A stretch of 64,000 bases of DNA, taken from positions 1 through 64,000 of the forward strand of contig NZ_BBRL01000009.1 in the NCBI RefSeq assembly GCF_002090135.1, read 5' to 3'. Below are positions 15,686-23,890 of this stretch, one piece after another; position 1 is the first letter of the stretch, and each line of letters begins with the position of its first letter. The DNA comes from Demequina sp. NBRC 110055. Its GTDB lineage: Bacteria > Actinomycetota > Actinomycetes > Actinomycetales > Demequinaceae. The notes beneath the pieces were generated by a model, which saw only the letters and a list, made by a program, of their open reading frames with translations, searched no databases and was not told the DNA's origin. The translations under genes were made by a program, and so were the position numbers.

Positions 15686-17122
15686 TCAGGATCTCGATTC
15701 CATCCGCCCGCTCTTCACGGCCTTGAGCAGCGCCTCGTGGTCGGCCTCCGTCTGGTCGGCATACGCCCTCGCAAACGCCGCCATCGCCTCGTCCACATTG
15801 CTGCCCTTGCCCAAATACCCAGCGATCATCGACGCACCGCTCGTGCGCGCATGGCCCTTGGCCAGCAGCCGCCCAGCGATGCCCGCATAGTTGGCCAGCG
15901 CCTTCGCCGAGATGCGGTCGAGCGACACCGAGCCCTTCATGTTCCTGAACTGGCGCACGTAGAACTGGCGCCCATCCACCGTCGTCCAGCCCAGCAGCGG
16001 GTCGCTGACCGTCTGCAGCGCCTGCTGATACTCGACCACGCGCTGGCCCTGGTGACGGTGCCACGCGTCCTTGCCGTGCACGTGTTCCGCGATCACCGAG
16101 CGCCTGGCCTGCTTGAGCTGCAGGAAGATCACGTCCTTCTCGCTCGATCCCTCGAGCAGCGCGACGTAGGCCCGCAGTCCGACGGAGCCCACGCCCACGA
16201 CCTTGTGCGCGACATCCACCAGCGTGTAGCCGCCCAGCATGCGCGCCCAGTGCGGGTCTAGGGTCCCCATGTACTCGTCGAGACCCTCCGCGAGCGCGTC
16301 GGCCTCAGCATCGGGCAAGCGCGTAATCAGCGGCGGCTCCTCGACGATGCGCCTGCCGTCGCCGTCCTTCTTGGTGAAGCGCGGCAGGGCCCGGTCCGAG
16401 GTGCGCTTGCGCGCCCGCTTCGCCGCCCGCGCCAACTCCTTCGACAGCGACGACTCCGTGCCATGCTTCTCGATGCCGCGCATGTCGATGCGCTCGAACG
16501 AGCGCGCGAACAGCGGCTCCTGGGCCAGGTGGCGGAGCTCGTCGCGGTACGCCCGCGCGCAAGTTAGCACCGCGTCGCGGCACTTGTCCTCCGAGGCGCC
16601 CGTCTCGCGTCCGGCGACCCACGTGCTCGCGACCAGGCGGCGCAGGTCCCACTCCCACGCGCCCGGGTGCGCCTCGTCGAAGTCGTTGAGGTCCAGGACC
16701 AGATCGCGCTCAGGAGAGGCGTAGAAGCCAACGTTTCCCAGGTGCGCGTCCCCACACACCACGGGAGTGATGCCGGTCGACGGCAGGCCAGCCACGTCAT
16801 CGGCCATCACCACCGCCGAGCCCCGCAAAAACCCGTACGGCGAGGCGGCCATGCGCGCCACGCGCACCGGCACCAACCCGGGGACGCGGCCCTCGTGGCT
16901 GCGCTCGATCAGGGCGATGGGGTCGCGGCGCTCACTATCGACCTTCCAGTCGCCGAGCGTCCGGCGCGGCACGTCCTTACGCAGCGAGCGTCCAATCTCG
17001 TAGCGCTCGGCGCGAGGCCGCGGGCGCTTTCGCAGCGACTCGAACACGCGCGGCTCGCTGTCGGCGTTGGTGCCGCTCAGCGTCTGGTGAACCTGAGGCA
17101 CGTCACTGGCCACGCGGCACAT
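15686..17122 (-). CDS. DUF2252 family protein
   Basis: A 478-residue protein of the DUF2252 family, which has a kinase-like fold. Signature segments are present: ASPYGFLRG near residue 93, CGDAHLGNVG near 122, DLNDFDEAHPGAWEWDLRRLV at ~140-160, and GVGSVGLRAYVALLEG near 300. No member has an established biochemical role; aminoglycoside-phosphotransferase-like catalysis has been suggested from the fold. An ATG with GGAGGGG immediately upstream is used. It is divergent from the vapB-like gene and lies just right of the island boundary. Confidence 0.85.
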   Translation of the reverse strand: MCRVASDVPQVHQTLSGTNADSEPRVFESLRKRPRPRAERYEIGRSLRKDVPRRTLGDWKVDSERRDPIALIERSHEGRVPGLVPVRVARMAASPYGFLRGSAVVMADDVAGLPSTGITPVVCGDAHLGNVGFYASPERDLVLDLNDFDEAHPGAWEWDLRRLVASTWVAGRETGASEDKCRDAVLTCARAYRDELRHLAQEPLFARSFERIDMRGIEKHGTESSLSKELARAAKRARKRTSDRALPRFTKKDGDGRRIVEEPPLITRLPDAEADALAEGLDEYMGTLDPHWARMLGGYTLVDVAHKVVGVGSVGLRAYVALLEGSSEKDVIFLQLKQARRSVIAEHVHGKDAWHRHQGQRVVEYQQALQTVSDPLLGWTTVDGRQFYVRQFRNMKGSVSLDRISAKALANYAGIAGRLLAKGHARTSGASMIAGYLGKGSNVDEAMAAFARAYADQTEADHEALLKAVKSGRMESRS

Positions 17123-17223
17123 CCCCTCCGCCCTGCGCGGTCGGCGGGCAGGGCATCATCGTTGCACGTCGGCCCATCCACAGGCGGTAGACGCAGGCTT
17201 TCTCGCAGGCAGACACTGGCTCT

Positions 17224-17496
17224 ATGACCCTCACCATCAAGAACGAGCGCACCGTTGCCCTCGTGCGCGAACTCGCCGACAGGACCGGCCAGTCCCAGAC
17301 TCGCGCCATCGAGTCGGCGGTCCAGGCAAAGCTCGAGCGCCTCGCCGCCGAGGACCACGACCGGCGCGCCCGCGAGCGCTACGACCGAGCGATGGCAATC
17401 GTTGCCGAAATCGACGCGTCCCTTACGAACGAGGACCGCGCCGCCATCCGCCAAGCGCAGGACGACCTTTACGACGAGGACGGGCTCTACGCATGA
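17224..17496 (+). CDS. VapB-type antitoxin (PSK transcription factor family)
   Basis: A 90-residue protein with an N-terminal DNA-binding segment (MTLTIKNERTVALVRELADRTGQSQTRAIESAV) typical of the Rv0623/VapB family, then a charged helix and an acidic C-terminal tail that in intact systems wraps the toxin. A GACACT box lies 6 nt before the ATG, a weak leaderless promoter. The stop overlaps the ATG of the vapC remnant by ATGA, the usual coupling, but that toxin is truncated after 27 codons. The antitoxin is therefore an orphan. Confidence 0.8.
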   Translation: MTLTIKNERTVALVRELADRTGQSQTRAIESAVQAKLERLAAEDHDRRARERYDRAMAIVAEIDASLTNEDRAAIRQAQDDLYDEDGLYA

Positions 17497-17576
17497 TCGT
17501 GGACAGTTCGGCCACCATCGCGATCATCGACGCAGAGCCGGACTTCAACCGGCTCGTCACCGCACTGAACCACTGA
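17493..17576 (+). pseudogene. Truncated vapC PIN-domain toxin
   Basis: The frame begins ATGATC directly overlapping the antitoxin stop and encodes MIVDSSATIAI, the classic VapC N-terminus with the first catalytic Asp at position 4. It then reads IDAEPDFNRLVTAL and stops at TGA after 27 residues, whereas VapC toxins are about 130. The other PIN acidic residues are absent and the sequence beyond the stop is the nonamer and the next gene, so the loss is a deletion, not a point mutation. Confidence 0.8.
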
Positions 17577-17584
17577 TCGGGGAG

Positions 17585-17593
17585 GGCCGATGC
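17585..17593 (+). repeat. Interspersed nonamer GGCCGATGC
   Basis: Intergenic copy located 9 bp after the truncated vapC stop, at the apparent deletion junction. Confidence 0.65.
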
Positions 17594-17629
17594 CCCGCAC
17601 TGAACGGCGCATCGACCCTCCTCCAAGCG

Positions 17630-18814
17630 CTACAGCCCGGCCTGGTCGACGCCGTACGTTGCCTGCTCGCTGGTGAAGCCCTCGTACGTCAGTTGGTCGA
17701 TCAGCCCACTACGCGAAAAGGCCTGGTAATCAAGGTACGACTCGGCACTCAAAGCAGCCTGCTCGTTCCAGTCGACGGTAATCCCCGCCACGCCGTGCTC
17801 GGCCTGCTTCTTGGTGAAGCCCTCGTACTCCAGCTGATCGATCAGACCGGACTTCGAAAACGCGGTGTAGTCGAGATAGGACTCAGCCGATAGCACCGCC
17901 TGCTCGTTCCAGTCCGCACCCGCGTTGTCCGCTCCGTAGATCGCGTCGTCGTGCGAAAAGCCCTCGTACTCCAACTGGTCGACGAGACCGTCGCGAGAGA
18001 ATGCGGTGTAGTCGAGGTAGCTCTCCGCCTGGCGCACCGCCTGCACCTGCGATGCGCTAGCGCTCGACGTGGCGGGCTCTTCGGTATCGCCCTCATCCTC
18101 CGACGTGCTCTCCTCGGCGGGCGCCGCCTCGACCTCGGCGGGCTCGTCGGTCGCCTCGGGCTCCTCCCCCGGGCACGTTTCGTCCAGTGTGACCGACGCG
18201 AGCACCACCACCGTTTCGATGGGAACCTCGTCACCCGCGGCCGGGTCCTGTGTGCACACCTGCCAGTTGGAGTCGAGGACCTGTGTGCGCTCGTCGCCGG
18301 AGGCATCCTCCTGATCGACGAAGTACGAGCCGAGGTCTTGAAGTTCGTCCTGAGCATCCTGGAGGTTGTCACCCACCAGGTCAGGCATCATAAATGTTGT
18401 CGGTGCCTCAGAAGCGGTCGGCGTCGGCGATGAGACGTCCGGGGTTTCCGTAGGCGACGGCGCAGCCTCCGTAGGCGTCGGTGACGCCGCCGCGACACCA
18501 GTGGAATCGTCATCGCCTCCCGCTGCCGCGCCGAGTGCTCCGATGCCAAAGAACACGGCGACGGCGCCGATCGGAATGAGGAAGCGCTTCTTCTTCCACC
18601 ACTCACGTTCATCCGCGGGCGGGCTCACCGGTACCTCACCCTCTGCCTGCGGTCCAGCGTTCGCCGCCCCCACGACCTGCGGGTCCGAGTCAGTCGAGGC
18701 CGCGGTCGCGGCACCGACTCCCGGCGCGATGTGCTCGGTCCACTGGGCACCATCCCAATAACGCTGCGTGCCATCCTCTTGCGGGTACCACCCCGCAGGC
18801 GCGTTCGTACTCAT
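17630..18814 (-). CDS. DUF2510-TM-PASTA protein with three Ltp repeats
   Basis: A 394-residue membrane-anchored protein. Residues 5-29 are a DUF2510 module (GWYPQEDGTQRYWDGAQW). A KKKR stop precedes a TM segment at ~79-98. A Pro/Thr-rich stalk follows, then a PASTA-like domain at ~142-210 (PDLVGDNLQDAQDELQDLG), an acidic linker, and three repeats of about 47 residues at 259-394, each with AESYLDY-AFS-GL-DQL-YEGF. These match the host cell surface-exposed lipoprotein (Ltp) family, whose phage members block DNA injection by other phages. It should be displayed outside the membrane, perhaps binding cell wall. The start at 18814 has GAGGGAG upstream. Confidence 0.8.
   Translation of the reverse strand: MSTNAPAGWYPQEDGTQRYWDGAQWTEHIAPGVGAATAASTDSDPQVVGAANAGPQAEGEVPVSPPADEREWWKKKRFLIPIGAVAVFFGIGALGAAAGGDDDSTGVAAASPTPTEAAPSPTETPDVSSPTPTASEAPTTFMMPDLVGDNLQDAQDELQDLGSYFVDQEDASGDERTQVLDSNWQVCTQDPAAGDEVPIETVVVLASVTLDETCPGEEPEATDEPAEVEAAPAEESTSEDEGDTEEPATSSASASQVQAVRQAESYLDYTAFSRDGLVDQLEYEGFSHDDAIYGADNAGADWNEQAVLSAESYLDYTAFSKSGLIDQLEYEGFTKKQAEHGVAGITVDWNEQAALSAESYLDYQAFSRSGLIDQLTYEGFTSEQATYGVDQAGL
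17633..18040 (-). repeat. Three tandem Ltp repeat units in the coding sequence
   Basis: Three consecutive units of about 144, 141 and 123 nt (the last lacks its final residues). The encoded repeats share AESYLDY, GL-DQL, YEGF and, in the first two, DWNEQA. Confidence 0.75.
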
Positions 18815-18991
18815 GTGTTGCTCCCTCAGCCACGGGAACGGCTCGGCCCTCATGCCCGAACGTGACGCCCCAATGTCGAGAATGACCGTACCCCTGCCCC
18901 CTGACATCGCACTAGCGGAGTGGGCAAGGCCACACGGCCAAAGCGACGAACGGCACGAATCGCCCCGTGGTGCGTCCACTTTCCGTATGTC

Positions 18992-19005
18992 GGATAGTGA
19001 TATCC
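18992..19005. promoter_or_regulatory. Inverted repeat GGATA-GTGA-TATCC
   Basis: A perfect 5-bp inverted repeat in the 297-bp divergent region between the Ltp protein gene and the flavin monooxygenase gene. Otherwise that region shows only a TACACT box at 19072-19077 for the rightward gene. Confidence 0.35.
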
Positions 19006-19111
19006 ATTTCATGAGAACTGCCGCGCCGTACGCACCCGGTCTCTGGTGAGCACCTCGTTCTAGATCACCTGCCCTACACTCGCCTCATCTCAACGACGAG
19101 AAAGAGGAACG

Positions 19112-20422
19112 ATGGCCGCCGATCGCACCCTCATCATCGGCGCCGGGCCCGCCGGCCTCGCCGCCGCGCGCGCCCTCACCGAGCAGGGACTCCCCTACGA
19201 CCACGTCGAGCGCCACAGCGACGTGGGCGGCCTGTGGGACATCGACTCCCCCGGCACGCCCATGTACGAGTCGGCGCATTTCATCAGCTCGCGCACCATG
19301 TCCGGCTTCCCCGGCTACCCCATGCCCGAGGACTACCCCGATTACCCGAACCACCGCCAAATCCTGGCCTACTTACGCTCGTTTGCGGCCGATGCCTCAC
19401 TCACCGACCGCATCACCTTCCACACCGAGGTGGTCGCCATCGAGCGGGAGGGTGACGGCACTTTCTTGGTCACCACCCGCTCGGGTGACGGCGCAGAACG
19501 CTCCGAAGAGGTGACGAAATACGGCCAGTTGATTGCAGCATCGGGCGTCCAATGGGACCCCAACGTGATCGAGATCCCTGGGTATGCGGGCGAGATCCGC
19601 CACAGCGTCACCTATCGCGACCCTAGTGAGTTCGCGGGGCGGCGGGTGCTGGTCGTGGGCGCGGGCAACTCGGGCTGCGACATCGCGTGCGACGCTGCCC
19701 GCAGCGCCGATCACGCCGCGATCTCGATGCGCCGCGGTTACTGGTTCATCCCCAAGCACATCTTCGGCCAGCCCGTCGACGTGTTCGCCGAGTCCGGTCC
19801 CACCATGCCCATGTGGCTCGAGCAGGCCGTCTTCGGTCGCCTGTCGCGCGTCATCAACGGCGACCCCACCCGCCTGGGCCTCCAGAAGCCCGACCACAAG
19901 CTCTTCGAGACCCACCCGCTGCTGAACGACCAGCTGCTGCACCACCTGCAGCACGGGGACATCACGGCGCGGCCGGGGATCGCAAGCGCGGAGGGCACCG
20001 TCATCACGTTCACCGACGGCACCACCGAGGACGTGGATCTGGTGCTGCTCGCGACGGGCTACCGGCACACCATCCCGTATGCGCAGAGTCTCTTCGGCGA
20101 CGAGCAGCACCCCGACATGTACCTCACGGCCTTCGCGCGCACGCCGGCGCTCTACGGGATCGGGTTCGTCGAGACCAACTCCGGCGCGTACGTGCTGATG
20201 GACATGCTCAGCCAGATGGTCGCGCAGCACATCGCGGACCGCACCCGCCGGCCGGACGCGTGGACTGCGTTCGAGCGGCACGTCGCGACGGACCGGCCTG
20301 ACCTCTCGGGAGGGATCCACTTCGTGGACTCGCCGCGGCATCAGGGCTACGTGGACGCGCACGCGATCCAGAAGTACCTGCGTGCGGTCGCCCGGCGCAT
20401 GGGCTGGACGCTCCGCGCCTAG
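19112..20422 (+). CDS. Flavin-containing monooxygenase
   Basis: A 436-residue class B flavoprotein. The FAD-binding motif IIGAGPAG is at residues ~8-15, and the NADPH-binding motif VVGAGNSG is at ~182-189, preceded by a fingerprint-like YAGEIRHSVTYRDP (~162-175). A later LLATGYRHTIPYAQ fits the conserved ATGY of FMOs. Members oxygenate N- or S-containing compounds or carry out Baeyer-Villiger reactions; the substrate is not evident. AGAGG lies 6 nt before the ATG and a TACACT box about 35 nt upstream, so this gene is leadered. It is convergent with the gene at 20508-20939, and a 45-bp repeat lies between them. Confidence 0.85.
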   Translation: MAADRTLIIGAGPAGLAAARALTEQGLPYDHVERHSDVGGLWDIDSPGTPMYESAHFISSRTMSGFPGYPMPEDYPDYPNHRQILAYLRSFAADASLTDRITFHTEVVAIEREGDGTFLVTTRSGDGAERSEEVTKYGQLIAASGVQWDPNVIEIPGYAGEIRHSVTYRDPSEFAGRRVLVVGAGNSGCDIACDAARSADHAAISMRRGYWFIPKHIFGQPVDVFAESGPTMPMWLEQAVFGRLSRVINGDPTRLGLQKPDHKLFETHPLLNDQLLHHLQHGDITARPGIASAEGTVITFTDGTTEDVDLVLLATGYRHTIPYAQSLFGDEQHPDMYLTAFARTPALYGIGFVETNSGAYVLMDMLSQMVAQHIADRTRRPDAWTAFERHVATDRPDLSGGIHFVDSPRHQGYVDAHAIQKYLRAVARRMGWTLRA

Positions 20423-20439
20423 CCACCAGCGGCGCGCTA

Positions 20440-20484
20440 GTGGACACCCACTGCGTCCTCATGCACCCGCGTGCGTCCCAGTGG
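20440..20484 (+). repeat. 45-bp intergenic repeat, copy A
   Basis: Begins GTGGACACCCACTG and ends GTCCCAGTGG. It matches copy B (28059-28103) at 37 of 45 positions and lies between two convergent gene ends. An imperfect palindrome GCACCCGCGTGC occupies the centre. Confidence 0.75.
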
Positions 20485-20507
20485 ACCCTCAGTGCGGAGA
20501 CCCGGCG

Positions 20508-20939
20508 CTACTCGTCACACCCGCACGAGCCCGACGGCGTCTTCGCCTGCCAGCACGTCTCGCACACGCCGTAGTCGCGCGGTTCCTCGTGCTTGCGCAC
20601 GGGGGTGCGCGATCCCGCGCGGCCGCCGCCACGACCCACGGTCGGGTGGCTCACGCCCCACACCTGCGTGCCGGAGTCGAGGGTCACGCCCCACACGCGC
20701 TCGGGTCGGCCCGACGCCTCGCCGGCCTCCGCCTCGGTCGCGAAGTACTCCGTGTAGCCCTTGCAGATCTGCAGGGCGTGCAGGCCGTCCGCCCGGATGC
20801 CCTTGATGTAACTCGACTTGACGTCGAACCCGAGGAGGTCGATCCGCGAAGCGATATCCCTCACCATCGGACGGTTCTCGTGAGCGATGTTGAACTGCTC
20901 CATCGCCTCATCGAGCGTGATCAAGGGGGTATCGGTCAT
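20508..20939 (-). CDS. Unknown protein with C-terminal Cys cluster
   Basis: A 143-residue soluble protein. The N-terminal ~75 residues look helical; the middle is Gly/Arg-rich (HPTVGRGGGRAGSRTPVRKHEEP); the C-terminus CETCWQAKTPSGSCGCDE has four Cys that could bind zinc. I do not recognise a family. The gene is 25 bp downstream of the GH42 gene's stop in the opposite reading order, so both run leftward with their own starts. A possible role in nucleic-acid or protein binding is speculation. Confidence 0.6.
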   Translation of the reverse strand: MTDTPLITLDEAMEQFNIAHENRPMVRDIASRIDLLGFDVKSSYIKGIRADGLHALQICKGYTEYFATEAEAGEASGRPERVWGVTLDSGTQVWGVSHPTVGRGGGRAGSRTPVRKHEEPRDYGVCETCWQAKTPSGSCGCDE

Positions 20940-20964
20940 AGGGCTAAGAGTCGCACGTTCCGCG

Positions 20965-23112
20965 TCAGCCCAACACCACCCGAACGTCCCAATCGGTCAG
21001 CTCAAGCGCGGATCCCGCGGCGAACTCCTCGCCCGTGACGGCATCGGTGGCCGCGAACGGCACCGTCACGGTCGCCTCACCCCAGCCCCAGTGGTGCAGG
21101 AACCAGGCGCGACGGCCGTCGGCCAGCGTCGACGAGGTCGCGCGTACACTCTCGGGCAACCCGTCCCAAACACCGGCCACCGGCGCGGGCGCCGCCCACC
21201 CCATCAGCGCCGCGGCCGTCGCCTGGTCCGGCACCGTGCCGGCGACCGTGATGCGCCCCTCTCCGACGGGCATGGTCGTGATGGCGGCATAGCCGGCGAG
21301 GTGCGGGTGGTCGTAGCGCGCGAGCACCTCGGCACCCTCGGGGCGCAGGTACTCGGCCCACTGGGTGGCGGCGCCCTCCGCGCCGGACAGCGGCCCGCCG
21401 TCGGCGACGAGCGCCACCGGCTCGGCCAGCGACTGGAACTCCTGATAGCTCACGCCCGCGAGCGTCGCGAGGCGTGCGGGCTTCACATCCGTACGGGCGC
21501 GAGCCTCCTCGTCTCCGTATGCCGAGCGGGGACCCAAGACAAGGTGACCACCCGCCTGGGCGTAGTCGGCGAAAAACTGGAGTGTGGCATCGGCCGCCGT
21601 GAAGTCAGCCGCCACGACGAGGACGGGACGCGCCGCCGCAAAGGCGGCCGCATCGCCAAACGGCGCCTGCTCCCCGACCATCTGGTCGGGGCGCACCAGG
21701 TTGACCTGGCGCCCAGCGTCGAAAGCAGCGCGGTAGAACGGCAGCGCGAGCTGGCGGTAGGCGTCGGGGTTGGCGCCCATGCGGTCCGCACCGCGCGGCT
21801 GGCCCAGGGTGTACGCCGATAGCGCCCATTTGGCGTCGGACGAGTACAGGAAGGCGACGTCGGCATCGGGCGTCGCGCCGGCGAAGAGGTCGCCGACGGC
21901 CTCGAAGTCCGCGCCGATCTGGGCGACCTCGGAGTGGATTCGGCCGGGCTCGCCATCGTGCGGGATGAGGCCGATCCAGTAGGTCTCGGCGCCATACGCC
22001 AGGGTGTGCCAGTGCCAGTACTCGATGGCCTGCGCACCGCGCGAGACGAGCGCCCACGCGACCTGACGCAGCTGCCCGTCGTAGGGCGGGATGTTGTACG
22101 CCGACTGGCCGATGCCGCCCGCGTTCGTCTCCGTCACCCAGAATCCGGCCTGCTTGGAGCTATATGCGAGGTCCGCGAGCTCGTACAGGCCCCAGGTGCC
22201 GTTGGCGACCCAATCGGTGCTGAGCTCGGCGTCGCTGGGGTAGGCGAGGCCGTCCTGGCTCGAGTAGTAGACGTTGCAGCTGGCGATGTCGAGGGCGCGC
22301 GAGAGGGAGGCGTCCTCGACCGCGGCCTGCTCGTAGGAGATGCAGGTGGTGACGAAGGGGGTGGTGCAGCCTTCTGCGGGCGGGTTGTCGCCGACGATCC
22401 CGCGGACCAGGTCCGCCTGCCAGGCGATGTAGCCGTCGACCAGGCTCGCCTGGAAGCGGCGCCACGCGAGGTGGTACTGCGGCTGAAAGTTTGTCTCGGG
22501 CCGCCAAACCTCGTCCCAGTTGGTGAGGCGGTGCGACCAGTAAACGAGCCCCCACTCCTCGTTGAGGGTCTCGATGTCGCCGTAGCGGTCCTGGAGCCAT
22601 TCCTTGAACTGCGCGAAGATCGCGTCGTTGTAGAGGATGCGCAGGCCGGGCTCGTTGTCGACCTGGTAGCCGACGATGCTCGGGTGGCCGACGTAGCGGC
22701 CGACCACCTTGCGGATCACGCGCTCGGCGTGCTCGCGAAAGGCCGAGTGCGTGAAGTCCATCTCCTGGCGGGCACCCCACCCGATGGGGTCGCCGTGCTC
22801 GCTGATGCCGACGATCTCGGGGTGCTTCTGGGCGAGCCACATGGGGATCGCGTAGGTGGGCGTGCCGAGGATGACGGCGATGCCATTCTCGTGCGCGGCG
22901 TCGAGGACGGGCTCGAGCCAGTCGAGGTCGAACTCGCCGTCGCGCGGCTCCCACGTGGACCACACGGACTCACCCACGCGGATGAGCGTGAGGCCCGCGT
23001 CGCGCATCTGGCGCATATCGCGAGCGAGGGTGTCCTGATCAGGGGCTTCACCCAGGTGCGGGTACTCGTAGTAGTAGGCGGCGCCGAGGTGGAGACGAGA
23101 CGACTGTGTCAT
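20965..23112 (-). CDS. GH42 beta-galactosidase
   Basis: A 715-residue glycoside hydrolase family 42 enzyme hydrolysing terminal beta-galactosides. The N-terminal TIM barrel starts GAAYYYEYP and contains the acid/base Glu in GYQVDNEPG (near residue 153) and the nucleophile Glu in VTETNAGG (near 328). A trimerisation-like middle domain and a C-terminal beta domain follow, giving the typical length of about 680-720. No signal peptide is present, so it is cytoplasmic. The ATG at 23112 is chosen because the conserved sequence begins there. No sugar transporter or LacI regulator is adjacent, but two inverted repeats upstream are candidate operators. Confidence 0.9.
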   Translation of the reverse strand: MTQSSRLHLGAAYYYEYPHLGEAPDQDTLARDMRQMRDAGLTLIRVGESVWSTWEPRDGEFDLDWLEPVLDAAHENGIAVILGTPTYAIPMWLAQKHPEIVGISEHGDPIGWGARQEMDFTHSAFREHAERVIRKVVGRYVGHPSIVGYQVDNEPGLRILYNDAIFAQFKEWLQDRYGDIETLNEEWGLVYWSHRLTNWDEVWRPETNFQPQYHLAWRRFQASLVDGYIAWQADLVRGIVGDNPPAEGCTTPFVTTCISYEQAAVEDASLSRALDIASCNVYYSSQDGLAYPSDAELSTDWVANGTWGLYELADLAYSSKQAGFWVTETNAGGIGQSAYNIPPYDGQLRQVAWALVSRGAQAIEYWHWHTLAYGAETYWIGLIPHDGEPGRIHSEVAQIGADFEAVGDLFAGATPDADVAFLYSSDAKWALSAYTLGQPRGADRMGANPDAYRQLALPFYRAAFDAGRQVNLVRPDQMVGEQAPFGDAAAFAAARPVLVVAADFTAADATLQFFADYAQAGGHLVLGPRSAYGDEEARARTDVKPARLATLAGVSYQEFQSLAEPVALVADGGPLSGAEGAATQWAEYLRPEGAEVLARYDHPHLAGYAAITTMPVGEGRITVAGTVPDQATAAALMGWAAPAPVAGVWDGLPESVRATSSTLADGRRAWFLHHWGWGEATVTVPFAATDAVTGEEFAAGSALELTDWDVRVVLG

Positions 23113-23150
23113 GCACGGAATTCTGCCAGGTGGTCGGGAAGGGTGGTACC

Positions 23151-23192
23151 GGCAACGCCTGTGGAAAACGCATTGCCTCGCCGGCGCGGCGA
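23151..23192 (-). promoter_or_regulatory. Two inverted repeats upstream of the GH42 gene
   Basis: GGCAACGC (23151-23158) pairs with GCATTGCC (23170-23177) with one mismatch, and TCGCCG (23178-23183) pairs with CGGCGA (23187-23192) perfectly. Both lie 39-80 bp upstream of the beta-galactosidase start and could bind a sugar-responsive repressor. Confidence 0.35.
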
Positions 23193-23252
23193 GACCATGA
23201 GTGCATGAGCAGACCGTCAACCCAGAGTCGCCGCATGAGCCCAATCCGCGTC

Positions 23253-23281
23253 TTGTTGCGTGTCGCGCAACGGGCTACACT
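23253..23281 (+). promoter_or_regulatory. higBA promoter with operator, leaderless
   Basis: TTGTTG (23253-23258), a 17-bp spacer and TACACT (23276-23281), then 6 nt to the GTG of the toxin. A perfect inverted repeat GTTGCG-TGTCG-CGCAAC (23255-23271) overlaps the -35 and fills the spacer, the expected place for HigA autorepression. Confidence 0.65.
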
Positions 23282-23287
23282 TCTCCC

Positions 23288-23566
23288 GTGATCAAGTCCT
23301 CTCGTCACAAGGGCTTGCGCGCGCTGTTCGAGACAGGCAGCCTCGCGGGAGTCAACCCGCGTCACGCCACTCGGCTTCAGTGGCAACTTGGCCTGCTCGA
23401 CACCGCACAGGTCGTCAGCGACATGGACCTCCCAGGGTTTCGACTGCATCGTCTGAAAGGCAATCAGGCGGACCGCTGGGCCATCACCGTCACCGGCAAT
23501 TGGAGAATGACGTCCGAGTTCCACGAAGGGGACGCGCACGTCCTTGACTATGAGGACTACCACTGA
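23288..23566 (+). CDS. higB: HigB-type mRNA interferase toxin
   Basis: A 92-residue RelE-superfamily toxin of the HigB branch. The N-terminal KSSRHKGLRALFETGSLAGV and the following helix are typical, and the C-terminal half carries the strand pattern FRLHRLKGN, RWAITVTGNWRMTSEF and DVLDYEDYH-like ending. HigB cleaves mRNA on the ribosome. The GTG at 23288 was chosen because similarity begins there and the promoter leaves only 6 nt before it. It overlaps higA by one base (TGATG), so the two are translationally coupled, toxin first. Confidence 0.9.
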   Translation: MIKSSRHKGLRALFETGSLAGVNPRHATRLQWQLGLLDTAQVVSDMDLPGFRLHRLKGNQADRWAITVTGNWRMTSEFHEGDAHVLDYEDYH

Positions 23567-23871
23567 TGAGCGGTCTGAAGAAGATGCACAACCCGCCCCA
23601 TCCCGGCGACATCATCGCGGGCATCTACCTCGTCGAACTCAAACTCAGCGGACGTGAGCTCGCGCAGCGGCTGGGCGTGGCGCCGTCAACCCTTTCGCGG
23701 ATTCTGAACGGTTCGAATCGCGTAAGCCCCGAGATGGCGCTGCGTCTCTCGAAGGTGCTCGGTCGCACGGCGGAAAGCTGGCTGGCGATGCAGGATGCCC
23801 ACGACCTGTGGGTGGCGCGGCAGCGCCACAACTTTGACGACCTCGTGCCGATCGAATCCGTGCCCACCTGA
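23566..23871 (+). CDS. higA: HigA-type antitoxin, XRE helix-turn-helix
   Basis: A 101-residue HigA/VapI-family protein. It opens with the diagnostic NPPHPGDII segment and carries an XRE helix-turn-helix at residues ~28-58 (SGRELAQRLGVAPSTLSRILNGSNRVSPEMALRLSKVLG). It should neutralise HigB and repress the shared promoter through the inverted repeat at 23255-23271. Its C-terminal ~30 residues (WLAMQDAHDLWVARQRH) match the usual ending of full-length members. It is convergent with the UvrD-type helicase gene. Confidence 0.92.
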   Translation: MSGLKKMHNPPHPGDIIAGIYLVELKLSGRELAQRLGVAPSTLSRILNGSNRVSPEMALRLSKVLGRTAESWLAMQDAHDLWVARQRHNFDDLVPIESVPT

Positions 23872-23881
23872 GCCGTCCACA

Positions 23882-23890
23882 GCATCGGCC
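23882..23890 (+). repeat. Interspersed nonamer GCATCGGCC
   Basis: Intergenic copy directly abutting the stop of the helicase gene (23891), between convergent genes. Confidence 0.65.

Noticed and set aside
21934..23208. A 424-codon plus-strand frame opposite the GH42 gene
   Set aside because: It is the antisense shadow of a clear beta-galactosidase and carries no recognisable motif.
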